In this document: positions 32,520 to 41,372 of the stretch, piece after piece
How positions within the stretch are numbered: position 1 is the first letter of the stretch
Layout of the letters: each line of letters opens with the position of its first letter
Program-made: the position numbers and the translations under genes
Notes under the pieces: model-generated
Told to the model about the DNA's origin: nothing
The model's database searches: none
The model's input: only the letters and a program-made list of their open reading frames with translations
Assembly: GCF_022430545.2 (NCBI RefSeq)
Contig: NZ_CP092488.2
Location: 372,001 to 436,000, forward strand
Length of the DNA stretch: 64,000 nt
Direction: 5' to 3'
Origin: Mycobacterium paraterrae
Lineage (GTDB): Bacteria; Actinomycetota; Actinomycetes; Mycobacteriales; Mycobacteriaceae

Positions 32520-33350
32520 ATGGAAGGCTTTGCCGGAAAAGTTGCCGTCGTGACCGGCGCCGGATCGGGAATCGGCCAGGCTTTGGCCATGGAGCTGGGA
32601 CGCTCGGGCGCCTCGCTGGCCATCAGCGACGTCGACCTCGAGGGCCTGGCGACCACCGAGGAACGACTCAAGGCCATCGGCGCTCCGGTCCGCAGCGACC
32701 GACTCGACGTCACCGAGCGGGAGGCGTTCCAGATCTACGCCGATACCATCAACGGCCACTACGGCAAGGTCAACCAGATCTACAACAACGCCGGCATCGC
32801 CTACACCGGTGACGTCGACATCACCGCGTTCAAGGACATCGAGCGGGTGATGGACGTCGACTTCTGGGGAGTTGTCAACGGCACCAAGGCATTTCTGCCG
32901 CACCTGATCGCCTCCGGCGACGGCCACGTGGTCAACGTCTCCAGCCTGTTCGGGCTGCTGTCGGTTCCCGGGCAGGCCGCCTACAACTCGGCCAAGTTCG
33001 CGGTGCGTGGCTTCACCGAGGCGTTACGCCAGGAGATGATGCACAACCGAGAGCCGGTCGAGGTGACCACGGTGCACCCCGGCGGCATCAAGACGGCCAT
33101 CGCGCGCAACGGCCTGACCGCCGAGGGAGTCAGCGCCGAGGCCCAATCCAAAGTCTTCGACAAGCGGCTGGCCAGCACCACCCCGGAGCGAGCGGCTGAG
33201 ATCATCTTGGATGCGGTGCGCAAGAAGAAGGCCCGGGTTCTGGTGGGTCAGGATGCCGTGGTGATAGATCTGCTGGTGCGGATCACCGGATCGCACTACC
33301 AGCGGTTGTTCGCCCCGGTCATCGGCCGGATCAAACCGCCGTCGCGTTAG
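32520..33350 (+). CDS. Short-chain dehydrogenase/reductase (Rv1245c-like)
   Basis: A 276-residue classical SDR. The NAD(P)-binding motif TGAGSGIG is near residue 14, NNAG is near 93, a catalytic Ser is in NVSSLFG, and YNSAK supplies the Tyr and Lys. The C-terminal region (KKKARVLVGQDAVVIDLLVRI) resembles lipid-active SDRs of mycobacteria. It oxidises or reduces an unknown alcohol or ketone; position beside lpqZ matches Mtb Rv1245c. A strong AAGGAG precedes the ATG. It converges with lpqZ, ending 9 bp from it. Confidence 0.92.
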   Translation: MEGFAGKVAVVTGAGSGIGQALAMELGRSGASLAISDVDLEGLATTEERLKAIGAPVRSDRLDVTEREAFQIYADTINGHYGKVNQIYNNAGIAYTGDVDITAFKDIERVMDVDFWGVVNGTKAFLPHLIASGDGHVVNVSSLFGLLSVPGQAAYNSAKFAVRGFTEALRQEMMHNREPVEVTTVHPGGIKTAIARNGLTAEGVSAEAQSKVFDKRLASTTPERAAEIILDAVRKKKARVLVGQDAVVIDLLVRITGSHYQRLFAPVIGRIKPPSR

Positions 33351-33359
33351 TCGGCGGCG

Positions 33360-34208
33360 CTAACGCCCTAACGGGTGCTCGTTGAGCCACCCGTCGGCGA
33401 CCACCTGCGGATCCGCCCCGGCGACCACCTGGCGCCGCATGTCGACCAACGCCGCGGTGTCCAGCACACCAGCAACTTCGTTGACCGCCAACAACTGTCG
33501 AGCGCTCAACTCGTTGCGGCGGTACAGCGGCACCACGTTCTCGGCCTGCACCAGCGCCGGCTTACCGTCGGTGAGCACCACCAGGTCGGTGGGCACGCTG
33601 GGGTCGGTAGTCGTGGTCCAGGCCGCCGTCAGCTCCCCCGACTTCACGGCCGCGAAAAGCGCTGCCTCGGTTTCGAACTCACGGCTCGCCGGTAGCCGAC
33701 AGGTGCCGACCACCGACGGCGTCGGCGCACCGGCGACCGAGCCGATGGCCAGCCCGTCGCAATGGCGGGCAAGTACACCGAGATCACTTCCGCCCCAATC
33801 CTTTCCGGTCGCGGCAGGCACCGCCAGCGCCGGCTTGTCCTCGGCGGCAGTGGTGTAGTCACCAGCCGCGATGCCTTCCGGCAGCGCGCCGATCATCGCC
33901 TTGTAGACCTGCGCGTCGGCGCGCACGGCGGCCTCCGGCTGGAAGGTTCGCAACACCCGGCCGGTCAGGCTCGGGACGACGACGAAGGCCCCGGAGTCCA
34001 ACTTGGACAACGGATCCGGCGCCTGCTCGGTGTGGGCCGGAAAGCCGTAGGACCGTAACGCACCGGTGTAGACGTCGGCCAGCAGCGTCGACTCGATCCC
34101 GGCGCGGGAGCCGACCACCAAGTCGGCCGGCCGATGCGCGTGGTGGCCGCAAGCTGCCGTCGCCAGCGCAGCGGTCAGCGCCAGCGCAGCAAATCGGCCG
34201 GTCGTCAC
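33360..34208 (-). CDS. lpqZ: LpqZ-like substrate-binding lipoprotein
   Basis: A 282-residue protein with a signal peptide and a lipobox-like Cys near residue 20 (LATAACG). The rest fits the glycine betaine/choline-type periplasmic binding fold (OpuAC-like), with VVGSRAGIESTLLADVYTGAL near the N-terminus. Its position between the SDR and mdh matches Mtb LpqZ (Rv1244). No transporter permease is nearby, so the ligand and partner are unknown. Its ATG overlaps the stop codon of the malic enzyme gene by 4 bp (ATGA), which suggests translational coupling. Confidence 0.85.
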   Translation of the reverse strand: MTTGRFAALALTAALATAACGHHAHRPADLVVGSRAGIESTLLADVYTGALRSYGFPAHTEQAPDPLSKLDSGAFVVVPSLTGRVLRTFQPEAAVRADAQVYKAMIGALPEGIAAGDYTTAAEDKPALAVPAATGKDWGGSDLGVLARHCDGLAIGSVAGAPTPSVVGTCRLPASREFETEAALFAAVKSGELTAAWTTTTDPSVPTDLVVLTDGKPALVQAENVVPLYRRNELSARQLLAVNEVAGVLDTAALVDMRRQVVAGADPQVVADGWLNEHPLGR

Positions 34209-35395
34209 TCGCCGTTATCGGCAGCGGACGCGACGGCGGCGGCCACCGCTGGCTCGACCCGCGGGTCCAGCGGACTCGGCACGATCCGGTCTTCGGCCAG
34301 ATCGTCGACCGCGATGGAGTAAATCGCTTGCGCCGCAGCCATTTTCATCTCTTCGGTGATCCGGTCGGCGCCGGCGTCGAGCGCCCCGCGGAACACGCCG
34401 GGGAAAGCGAGCACGTTGTTGATCTGATTGGCGAAGTCGCTGCGCCCGGTCGCGACGACCGCCGCGTGGCGGGCCGCTACATCCGGGTGGACCTCCGGGT
34501 CGGGGTTGGACAGCGCGAACACGATGCTCCTCGGCGCCATGGTGGCGATCAGCTCCTCGGGCACCACACCGCCGGAAACCCCGATGAACACGTCCGCACC
34601 TTCGAGCGCCTCGACCATCCCCCCAGTGCGATCCAGCGGGTTGGTGCGGGACGCCAGCTCGGCTTTGACACCATTCATCCCGGGCCGGTCACGGTGCAGG
34701 ATGCCCTGCGAGTCCAGCACGGTGATATCCGAAACACCCTTGGCCTGAAGCAAATTGGCGCACGCGATACCGGCCGCACCGGCGCCGGAGACGACGACCC
34801 GCAGGGCGGCCATGTCGCGGTCGAGCACCGTCGCGGCACCCATCAGGGCCGCCAGCACGACGATGGCGGTGCCGTGCTGGTCGTCGTGCATCACCGGGCA
34901 ATCCAGCGCGTCGATGAGGCGGCGTTCGATCTCGAAGCAGCGCGGCGCGGAGATGTCCTCGAGGTTCACCGCACCGAACGTCGGTCGCAGCCGCACCAGC
35001 GTCTCGACGATCTCGTCGGGGTCCTTGGTGTCGAGGACGATCGGGATGGCGTCCAGGCCGGCGAACTCCTTGAACAGCCCGCACTTGCCTTCCATCACCG
35101 GCAGCGAGGCGGCGGGTCCGATGTCGCCCAGACCGAGCACCGCGCTGCCGTCGCTGACCACCGCGACCAGCCGTGCAGACCACGTGTAGCGGGCGGCCAG
35201 CGTGTGGTCGCCGGCGATCGCGCGGCTCACCTGAGCCACACCCGGGGTGTAGGCAATCGACAACGAACGCTGGGTGTCCAACGACGTCGTCAAACCGACG
35301 GAAAGCTTGCCGCCCGAGTGCGCGTCGAAAATCTCCGCGTCGGTGATCGCACCTTCGTCAGTACGGTTCTGAAACGATTCAACCAACTGAGACAC
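34205..35395 (-). CDS. NAD(P)-dependent malic enzyme, short bacterial type
   Basis: A 396-residue malic enzyme. Visible elements are SIAYTPGVAQVSRAI, a lysine-containing substrate loop (MEGKCGLFKEFAG), metal and malate residues in NLEDISAPRCFEIE and DDQHGTAIVVLAAL, and the nucleotide fold SGAGAAGIACANLL. It decarboxylates malate to pyruvate. Mtb's Mez is a longer, different enzyme at another locus, so this gene is extra in this position compared with Mtb. It sits directly downstream of mdh (69 bp), so two malate-consuming enzymes share a block. Its stop overlaps the lpqZ start. Confidence 0.93.
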   Translation of the reverse strand: MSQLVESFQNRTDEGAITDAEIFDAHSGGKLSVGLTTSLDTQRSLSIAYTPGVAQVSRAIAGDHTLAARYTWSARLVAVVSDGSAVLGLGDIGPAASLPVMEGKCGLFKEFAGLDAIPIVLDTKDPDEIVETLVRLRPTFGAVNLEDISAPRCFEIERRLIDALDCPVMHDDQHGTAIVVLAALMGAATVLDRDMAALRVVVSGAGAAGIACANLLQAKGVSDITVLDSQGILHRDRPGMNGVKAELASRTNPLDRTGGMVEALEGADVFIGVSGGVVPEELIATMAPRSIVFALSNPDPEVHPDVAARHAAVVATGRSDFANQINNVLAFPGVFRGALDAGADRITEEMKMAAAQAIYSIAVDDLAEDRIVPSPLDPRVEPAVAAAVASAADNGE

Positions 35396-35464
35396 GCAGC
35401 CCAGCGTACTGACTACTCATTAGTAGCCCTAATCGCCGGCGCGACCCCTTGGTGGCTGCGCCTC

Positions 35465-36454
35465 TCAGATCAAACCCAGTTCGGAGACCGCGCTGCGCTC
35501 GTCGGCCAACTCGGCGGTGGACTTGTCGATCCGGCCGCGTGAGAAGTCGTTGATGTCCAGACCCTGCACGATGCTCCAGTCCCCGCCGGAGGTGGTCACC
35601 GGGAACGACGAGATCAGGCCTTCCGGCACCCCGTAGGAGCCGTCCGAGTAGACGGCCATCGACACCCAGTCGTCCTTCGGTGTGCCGAGCAGCCAGTCGC
35701 GGGCCGCATCGATGGTCGCCGACGCCGCCGAGGCGGCCGACGAGCTGCCGCGCGCATCGATGATCGCCGCGCCGCGCTTGGCAACGGTCGGGATGAACTT
35801 GTCGGCGATCCACTTCTCGTCGTTGACGACCTCGGCGGCGTTCTTGCCGCCGATCTCGGCGTGGAAGATGTCGGGGTATTGGGTGGCCGAGTGGTTGCCC
35901 CAGATGGTGACCTTCTTGATGACGGTGACGTTGGCGCCGGTCTTCTTCGACAGCTGCGAAATGGCCCGGTTGTGGTCCAAACGGGTCAGCGCGGAGAACC
36001 GCTCCTTGGGGATGTCGGGCGCGTTGTTCAGCGCGATCAGCGCGTTGGTGTTGGCCGGGTTACCGGTGACACCGATGCGGACGTCGTCGGCGGCGACGGA
36101 GTTCAGCGCCTTGCCCTGCGCAGTGAAGATGGCGCCGTTGGCCTCCAGCAGGTCGCCGCGCTCCATGCCCGGGCCGCGGGGCCGGGCGCCGACCAGCAGG
36201 GCCAGGTTCACGCCGTCGAAGATCTTGTTCGGGTCGGCGCCGATCTCGACCCCGGACAGCAGCGGGAACGCGCCGTCGTCGAGTTCCATCACCACACCCT
36301 CGAGCGCCTTGAGCGCGGGCTCGATCTCGAGCAGCCGCAGCTCGATCGGCCGGTCGGGGCCCAGCAGCGAGCCGCTGGCCAGGCGAAACAGCAGGCTGTA
36401 GCCGATCTGGCCAGCCGCGCCGGTGACGGCAACCTTCAGTGGTGTAGTGCTCAC
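35465..36454 (-). CDS. mdh: Malate dehydrogenase
   Basis: A 329-residue malate dehydrogenase, the same length as Mtb Mdh. It has VTGAAGQIGYSLLFRLASG (NAD fold), ARPRGPGMERGDLL (mobile loop arginines), VTGNPANTNALIA, and the catalytic histidine in IWGNHSATQYPD. It interconverts malate and oxaloacetate in the TCA cycle. The GTG start at 36454 is chosen because AAGGAG lies 8 bp upstream and the length then matches the family; an in-frame start at 36484 would add ten extra residues. Confidence 0.97.
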   Translation of the reverse strand: MSTTPLKVAVTGAAGQIGYSLLFRLASGSLLGPDRPIELRLLEIEPALKALEGVVMELDDGAFPLLSGVEIGADPNKIFDGVNLALLVGARPRGPGMERGDLLEANGAIFTAQGKALNSVAADDVRIGVTGNPANTNALIALNNAPDIPKERFSALTRLDHNRAISQLSKKTGANVTVIKKVTIWGNHSATQYPDIFHAEIGGKNAAEVVNDEKWIADKFIPTVAKRGAAIIDARGSSSAASAASATIDAARDWLLGTPKDDWVSMAVYSDGSYGVPEGLISSFPVTTSGGDWSIVQGLDINDFSRGRIDKSTAELADERSAVSELGLI

Positions 36455-36638
36455 GTCATTGGCTCCTTGCGTGCAGATCGACATTCGCGTCGGGTCGAAA
36501 CTAGCGCACCGCCGCAGGCGGAAAATCCCTACCCCACCTCGGTGAGAGCTGCGCCATCAGCTGCCAGGCGCTTGCCATTCAACGCGCGTAGCATGACCGA
36601 GGCTTTATCGGATTCTCGCTGCAGATGGGAGGTTACGG

Positions 36639-37760
36639 ATGCCTTCGTTTCGAGAACTACGCGATATCCCCGAGACACTGCGTCCACTGGCACGGCCCCA
36701 GCGGGACGAGCCTCCCCATCCGCAGCCGCCGCAGGAGCTTCTGACCGCCGACCAGGCCGTCGTGGACTGTGGGATCTACGTCAACGGCGAGCGGCTGCCC
36801 GGGACGTTCAGCTACGTCGAGGCTCGCGCGAAGGTCAGCGAACTCCAGCTCAGCGGTCTGGAAGCCTTCGCCTGGATCGGACTGCACGCACCGACCGAGC
36901 ATCAGATGCAGGAGGTCGGCGAAGCGTTCGGCATGCACGAGCTGGCCATCGAGGACGCGGTCTGCGCCCACCAGCGGCCCAAGCTGGAGCGCTACGACGA
37001 GTCGCTGTTCCTGGTGCTCAAGACGCTGAACTACCTGCCGCACGAGTCCGCTCTGCTGGCCCCCGAAATCGTCGAGACCGGCGAGATCATGATCTTCGTC
37101 AATCGGGATGTGGTGGTGACCGTCCGCCACGGCGACCACGGTCGGTTGACGGACGTCCGCAAGCGGATGGACGCCGACCCCGAGCACATGCAGCTGGGGC
37201 CGTTCGCGGTGATGCACGCGATCGCCGACACGGTGGTGGACCACTACCTCGAAGTCACCGAGTCGATGGAACGCGACATCGACGCGATCGAGGAGGAGGC
37301 GTTCGCCCCCGAACACCGCACCCGGATCGAGCCGATCTATCAGATGAAGCGCGAGGTGGTCGAGCTACGCCGATCGGTCAATCCACTGTCGGTGCCGTTC
37401 GCCCGGCTGCAGACCGAACACAAGGACCTGATCTCCAAGGAGGTCCGGCGCTATCTGCGCGACGTCGGCGACCACCACACCCATGCCGCCGACCAGATCG
37501 CCAGCTACGACGAGAACCTGAGTTCGCTGGTACAGGCGGCGTTGGCCCGGGTGGAGATGCAGCAGAACACCGACATGCGCAAAATGTCGGCGTGGGCCGC
37601 GCTGTTGGCGATACCGACGATGGTGGCCGGCATCTATGGGATGAACTTCGAGTACATGCCCGGCTTGAAATGGCATTGGGGATACCCGACAACCGTTCTC
37701 GGGACGGCCGCGATCTGTCTGATGCTGTACCGCCGGTTCCGGCGCAACGACTGGCTGTAG
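36639..37760 (+). CDS. corA: CorA-family magnesium/cobalt transporter
   Basis: A 373-residue CorA protein with a large acidic N-terminal cytoplasmic domain, a long helical stalk (about 200-310), and two C-terminal membrane helices. The pore signature YGMNF is present between them, and a basic tail (RRFRRNDW) follows. It mediates divalent cation uptake as a pentamer. GGGAGG precedes the ATG. It is divergent from mdh and matches the position of Mtb Rv1239c. Confidence 0.95.
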   Translation: MPSFRELRDIPETLRPLARPQRDEPPHPQPPQELLTADQAVVDCGIYVNGERLPGTFSYVEARAKVSELQLSGLEAFAWIGLHAPTEHQMQEVGEAFGMHELAIEDAVCAHQRPKLERYDESLFLVLKTLNYLPHESALLAPEIVETGEIMIFVNRDVVVTVRHGDHGRLTDVRKRMDADPEHMQLGPFAVMHAIADTVVDHYLEVTESMERDIDAIEEEAFAPEHRTRIEPIYQMKREVVELRRSVNPLSVPFARLQTEHKDLISKEVRRYLRDVGDHHTHAADQIASYDENLSSLVQAALARVEMQQNTDMRKMSAWAALLAIPTMVAGIYGMNFEYMPGLKWHWGYPTTVLGTAAICLMLYRRFRRNDWL

Positions 37761-37806
37761 TCAGGCCACCCAGCGTCGAGGAAGCGACCTTCGACGTGCC
37801 CACCTT

Positions 37807-37889
37807 CGAGCGACAACCTGGCCGCGGGTCGTGGTGCACATGACGCTTCCCTACGCTCGGGTTGTCGCTCGGAGGCGGGCAAACCGCCT
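37807..37889. terminator. Inverted repeats between converging corA and SUFU genes
   Basis: A perfect 12-bp inverted repeat (CGAGCGACAACC at 37807-37818, GGTTGTCGCTCG at 37860-37871) spans a 41-nt loop. It is followed at once by a small hairpin AGGCGG-GCAAA-CCGCCT (37873-37889). The position between convergent genes suggests a bidirectional terminator. No T-run follows, as is common in mycobacteria. Confidence 0.5.
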
Positions 37890-37923
37890 AGTGTTCGACC
37901 CAGTCGCTGGTGCGACGAGTTGG

Positions 37924-38520
37924 TCAGTTGGGTTGTGCGGCAGGGCGTTTGGGATCCAAGACGTCGACGCTGTCGCTGCGCCACGCTTCACGCATCGCCT
38001 CGGCGCCCTTCAGCCGGACCCAGGCCGCCTCGGTCGCGGTAATCGGCGTCGCCGACAGGAACCGGACGGGATCGCGCGGCGGCTCCAGCGGCAGGTCGGC
38101 GATGTCGCTCTCGCCGAGCAGCAACGCGGTGAACGGAACTCTGGCCGACGGCACCGTCCACAGCGGACCGCCCAGGTCGACCAGAGCATCGGCAACCAAC
38201 ACCACACCCTCGACCGCCGGGGATGCTGCGACGATGGCCAGGGTGCGGGCCAACCCGGTGATGGTTTCCGTATCACGCAGCCGCAGAACGACTTCGGCGC
38301 GCGGGCCGAGTTCTGAGTCGGCCACCATCGCGGTCGGGTCGACCATCGGGTGCCGCGAACACCCCAGCGAGACATAACTGACCACGCGGTCGTCACCGAC
38401 CCGATAGCGCAGTACGTTCATCGGTTCGGCGCCGAGGAATGTCACGCTGGCGACGTCGGGCTCGGCCTGGCCGAAGTGCGCGTCCAGGTGTGCGCGCACC
38501 CGCTCCAGCGTTCGGCTCAC
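37924..38520 (-). CDS. Suppressor-of-fused (SUFU) domain protein
   Basis: A 198-residue protein covering a bacterial SUFU-like domain. Recognisable parts are FLGAEPMNVLRYRVGDDRVVSYVSLGCSRHPM-like strands and the C-terminal AWVRLKGAEAMREAWR. SUFU domains bind other proteins; in bacteria they often appear in immunity or regulatory settings. There is no signal peptide and no membrane segment. The GTG start overlaps the sugC stop (GTGA), so it is translated as the last gene of the trehalose importer operon. A link to trehalose uptake is possible but unproven. Family assignment is from sequence memory. Confidence 0.75.
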   Translation of the reverse strand: MSRTLERVRAHLDAHFGQAEPDVASVTFLGAEPMNVLRYRVGDDRVVSYVSLGCSRHPMVDPTAMVADSELGPRAEVVLRLRDTETITGLARTLAIVAASPAVEGVVLVADALVDLGGPLWTVPSARVPFTALLLGESDIADLPLEPPRDPVRFLSATPITATEAAWVRLKGAEAMREAWRSDSVDVLDPKRPAAQPN

Positions 38521-39686
38521 GCGGTCGCGACCGTCAGGTTCACCCCGGACTCGGGATCGAAGACAGCGAGTTGAGCGGTGTCGAAGGCCAATTCGACCGT
38601 CGCGCCTTTCGCGGCCTTCGACGCGGCCGGCACCCTGGCGACGAACTCGTGCTCCTGGGGGCCGGATTCGTCGTCGATGTCGGACAACTGCTCGGACTCC
38701 GCTGCGGGGCCCTCGGCGGTGAAGTAGACGTATTTGTCGGCGCCCAGCGACTCGACCATGTCGACCTTGACGTTGAAGGTCAGCGCGCCGATTCGCTGAT
38801 ACCCGTCGATCAGCGAAGCGTCGTGGAGATGTTCGGGCCGGACCCCGACGATGACGTTCTCCGGCGCAGATGTTGCCGCAAGCCGGTCGAGGACGGGCTG
38901 GGTGAGCGTCACCTCACCGAACGCCAGCTTCAGCCCGGTCACGGTCCGTCTGGCTGGAAAGAAGTTCATCGCCGGAGATCCGATGAAGCCGGCCACGAAC
39001 AGGTTTGCCGGACGCTCGTACAACTCGTCAGGCTTGCCGATCTGTTGCACCACGCCGCCACGCATCACCACCACGCGATCGCCGAGCGTCATGGCTTCGG
39101 TCTGGTCGTGGGTGACGTAGACGGTGGTGGTGCCCAGCCGTCGTTGCAGCCGGGCGATCTCGCCGCGCATCTGCACACGCAGCTTGGCGTCGAGGTTGGA
39201 CAGCGGCTCGTCCATCAGAAATGCCTTGGGCTGCCGGACAATCGCGCGGCCCATCGCGACGCGCTGCCGTTGCCCGCCGGACAACTGCGCGGGTTTGCGG
39301 TCGAGCACCTCGGTCAGGTCAAGGATCTTCGCGGTCTCCTCGACCTTCTGGGCGATCTCGCCTTTCTTCAGCTTGGCCAGCGTCAGCGGGAAGGCGATGT
39401 TCTGGCGGACCGTCATGTGCGGGTAAAGCGCATACGACTGGAACACCATCGCGATGTCACGGTCCTTGGGAGCTTTTTCGTTCACCCGTTCGCCGCCGAT
39501 ACGCAGCTCCCCGGACGAGATATCTTCAAGTCCGGCAATCATATTCAGCGTCGTTGATTTGCCGCAGCCGGACGGGCCGACCAGAATGATGAACTCGCCC
39601 TCTGCGATGGTGAGGCTGAACTCCTGCACGGCCTGTGCACCGTCGGGGTAACTCTTGGTCACCCGGTCCAACACGATCTCGGCCAT
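38517..39686 (-). CDS. sugC: SugC, ATPase of trehalose ABC importer
   Basis: A 389-residue ABC ATPase. Walker A is GPSGCGKST, the signature is LSGGQRQRVAMGRA, Walker B is FLMDEPLSNLDAKL, and the switch histidine is in VTHDQTEAMTLGDR. The C-terminal part (about 240-389) is the TOBE/regulatory domain of MalK/UgpC-type ATPases. It energises uptake of trehalose released from mycolate glycolipids. The ATG at 39686 is 2 bp after the sugB stop. Confidence 0.97.
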   Translation of the reverse strand: MAEIVLDRVTKSYPDGAQAVQEFSLTIAEGEFIILVGPSGCGKSTTLNMIAGLEDISSGELRIGGERVNEKAPKDRDIAMVFQSYALYPHMTVRQNIAFPLTLAKLKKGEIAQKVEETAKILDLTEVLDRKPAQLSGGQRQRVAMGRAIVRQPKAFLMDEPLSNLDAKLRVQMRGEIARLQRRLGTTTVYVTHDQTEAMTLGDRVVVMRGGVVQQIGKPDELYERPANLFVAGFIGSPAMNFFPARRTVTGLKLAFGEVTLTQPVLDRLAATSAPENVIVGVRPEHLHDASLIDGYQRIGALTFNVKVDMVESLGADKYVYFTAEGPAAESEQLSDIDDESGPQEHEFVARVPAASKAAKGATVELAFDTAQLAVFDPESGVNLTVATA

Positions 39687-39688
39687 CG

Positions 39689-40513
39689 CTATCCCTTCAC
39701 CGCACCCGACGTCAAGCCCGCGACAATCCGTCGTTGGAACACTAGAACAAAAACGATAATCGGCACCGTGATCACCATCGCGCCGGCCGCGATCGAGCCG
39801 GTCGGTTCCTCGAATTGTGAACTGCCGGTGAAGTTCGCGATAGCGACCGGCGCGGTGATCGCGGCATTGGTGGCCGTCAGCGACAACGCCAGCAGCAGGT
39901 CGTTCCACGCGAAGATGAAGACCAGGATCGCGGTGGTGACGATGCCCGGCGCGGCCAGTGGCACGATCACTTTGCGAAAGGCCTGGGCCGGCGTCGCGCC
40001 ATCCATCGTGGCCGCCTTCTCCAGGTCCCACGGAATCTCCCGGAAGAACGCCGACAGCGTGTAGATCGAGAGCGGCAACGCGAAGGTGATGTAGGGGATG
40101 ATCAGGCCGGGCCAGGTGTCGAACAGCCCGATCCGGCGTTCGATGTTGAACAGCGGAGTAACCAGCGAAATGGCCGGGAACATCGAAATCAGCAGCGTCG
40201 CACCGATCAGCAGCCGCTTGCCCGGAAACTCCAGCCGCGCGACCGCGTAGGCCGCCATCGCGCCGATCACGACCGCGATCACTGTCGTAAGGACTCCGAT
40301 CCCGACGGAGTTGATCAGCGCCGAGCTGAAGAAGTTACCGCGAAAGATTCCGCGGTAGTTATCCAAGGTCAGCGACGACGGAATCAGCTTGCCGTCCTTG
40401 ACTTTCGACGTCGGCTTGAGCGAGAGGCTGAGAATCCACAGCACCGGCACCAGCGCGTACGCCAACACCAGGGCGTCGACGATCACCCACCCGGCGGTCC
40501 GCTTAGCGTGCAT
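39689..40513 (-). CDS. sugB: SugB, permease of trehalose ABC importer
   Basis: A 274-residue inner-membrane permease, the same length as Mtb SugB. It has six hydrophobic segments and the EAA loop seen as EKAATMDGATPAQAFRKVIVPLAAPG. The recalled signature NFTGSSQFEEPTGSIAAGA is present. It pairs with SugA to form the translocation channel. The ATG at 40513 was preferred to one eight codons upstream because it matches family length; it overlaps the sugA end by 11 bp. Confidence 0.96.
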   Translation of the reverse strand: MHAKRTAGWVIVDALVLAYALVPVLWILSLSLKPTSKVKDGKLIPSSLTLDNYRGIFRGNFFSSALINSVGIGVLTTVIAVVIGAMAAYAVARLEFPGKRLLIGATLLISMFPAISLVTPLFNIERRIGLFDTWPGLIIPYITFALPLSIYTLSAFFREIPWDLEKAATMDGATPAQAFRKVIVPLAAPGIVTTAILVFIFAWNDLLLALSLTATNAAITAPVAIANFTGSSQFEEPTGSIAAGAMVITVPIIVFVLVFQRRIVAGLTSGAVKG

Positions 40514-41372
40514 CGGCACCACCCGGTGCGGCGGCACCGAACACCTTGATGAACAGCAGCGCGATCAACGTCACGCAGCAGAAGATCAGCACGGATATTG
40601 CCGACCCGAGGCCGACATCGAAGCCCTTGAACAGGTTGTCGTAGCCGAGGATCGACACCGAGCCGGTATTGCCGGTACCGCCGGTGAGCACGTAGATGTT
40701 GTCGAAGATCCGGAACGCGTCCAGCGTGCGAAACAACAGCGCCACCAGGATCGCCGGCTTGATCAGCGGCAGCGTCACCGACGTCAGCCGTCGCCACGCG
40801 CCCGCGCCGTCCACTTCGGCGGCCTTGAGGAGGTCCGCCGGCACCACCGCCAGACCGGCCAGCAGCAGCAGCGACATGAACGGTGTGGTCTTCCAGACCT
40901 CGGCGATCACCACCACTCCGAGCGACGAAAACTGATGTGTCAGAGGCGCATAGGCGTGCGGCAGCAGGTTGGCCAGATAGCCGGTGCCTGGTGTCCACGC
41001 GTAGTACCAGCTGTAGGACGCGACCACCGTCACAATGCCGTACGGGATGAGGACCGCGGTGCGCACCAGGCCCTTGCCGACCAGTGTGCGGTGCATCGCC
41101 AGCGCCAACGCCAAGCCCAGGACGAACTCGATCGATACCGACGCGACCGTAATCGCCAGCGTCACCGCCAACGCCGCCCACCAGTAGCGGTCGGTCAGGA
41201 TGGTCTGATAGTTGCCGAGACCGACGAAGCGGCTGTCGTTGGGCGTGGTCAAGTTGTTGCGCTGCAAGCTCAGCCACACCGCGTAGCCGATCGGATACGC
41301 CGTGACTGCCAGCATCAGCAGCGCCGCGGGCGCGACCAGAACGAAGGCCAACCGCTTCTCGCTCGCGTTCAC
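40503..41372 (-). CDS. sugA: SugA, permease of trehalose ABC importer
   Basis: A 289-residue permease with six membrane helices. Its EAA-type loop is KAAEVDGAGAWRRLTSVTLPLIKPA. It belongs to the MalF-like group and pairs with SugB. The GTG start at 41372 overlaps the lpqY stop by 4 bp (GTGA). The upstream extension of the frame has no permease-like sequence. Confidence 0.95.
   Translation of the reverse strand: MNASEKRLAFVLVAPAALLMLAVTAYPIGYAVWLSLQRNNLTTPNDSRFVGLGNYQTILTDRYWWAALAVTLAITVASVSIEFVLGLALALAMHRTLVGKGLVRTAVLIPYGIVTVVASYSWYYAWTPGTGYLANLLPHAYAPLTHQFSSLGVVVIAEVWKTTPFMSLLLLAGLAVVPADLLKAAEVDGAGAWRRLTSVTLPLIKPAILVALLFRTLDAFRIFDNIYVLTGGTGNTGSVSILGYDNLFKGFDVGLGSAISVLIFCCVTLIALLFIKVFGAAAPGGADAR

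Noticed and set aside
35861..37843. 660-codon plus-strand open frame across mdh and corA
   Set aside because: It overlaps two well-supported genes in other frames and has random-looking, Arg-rich composition.
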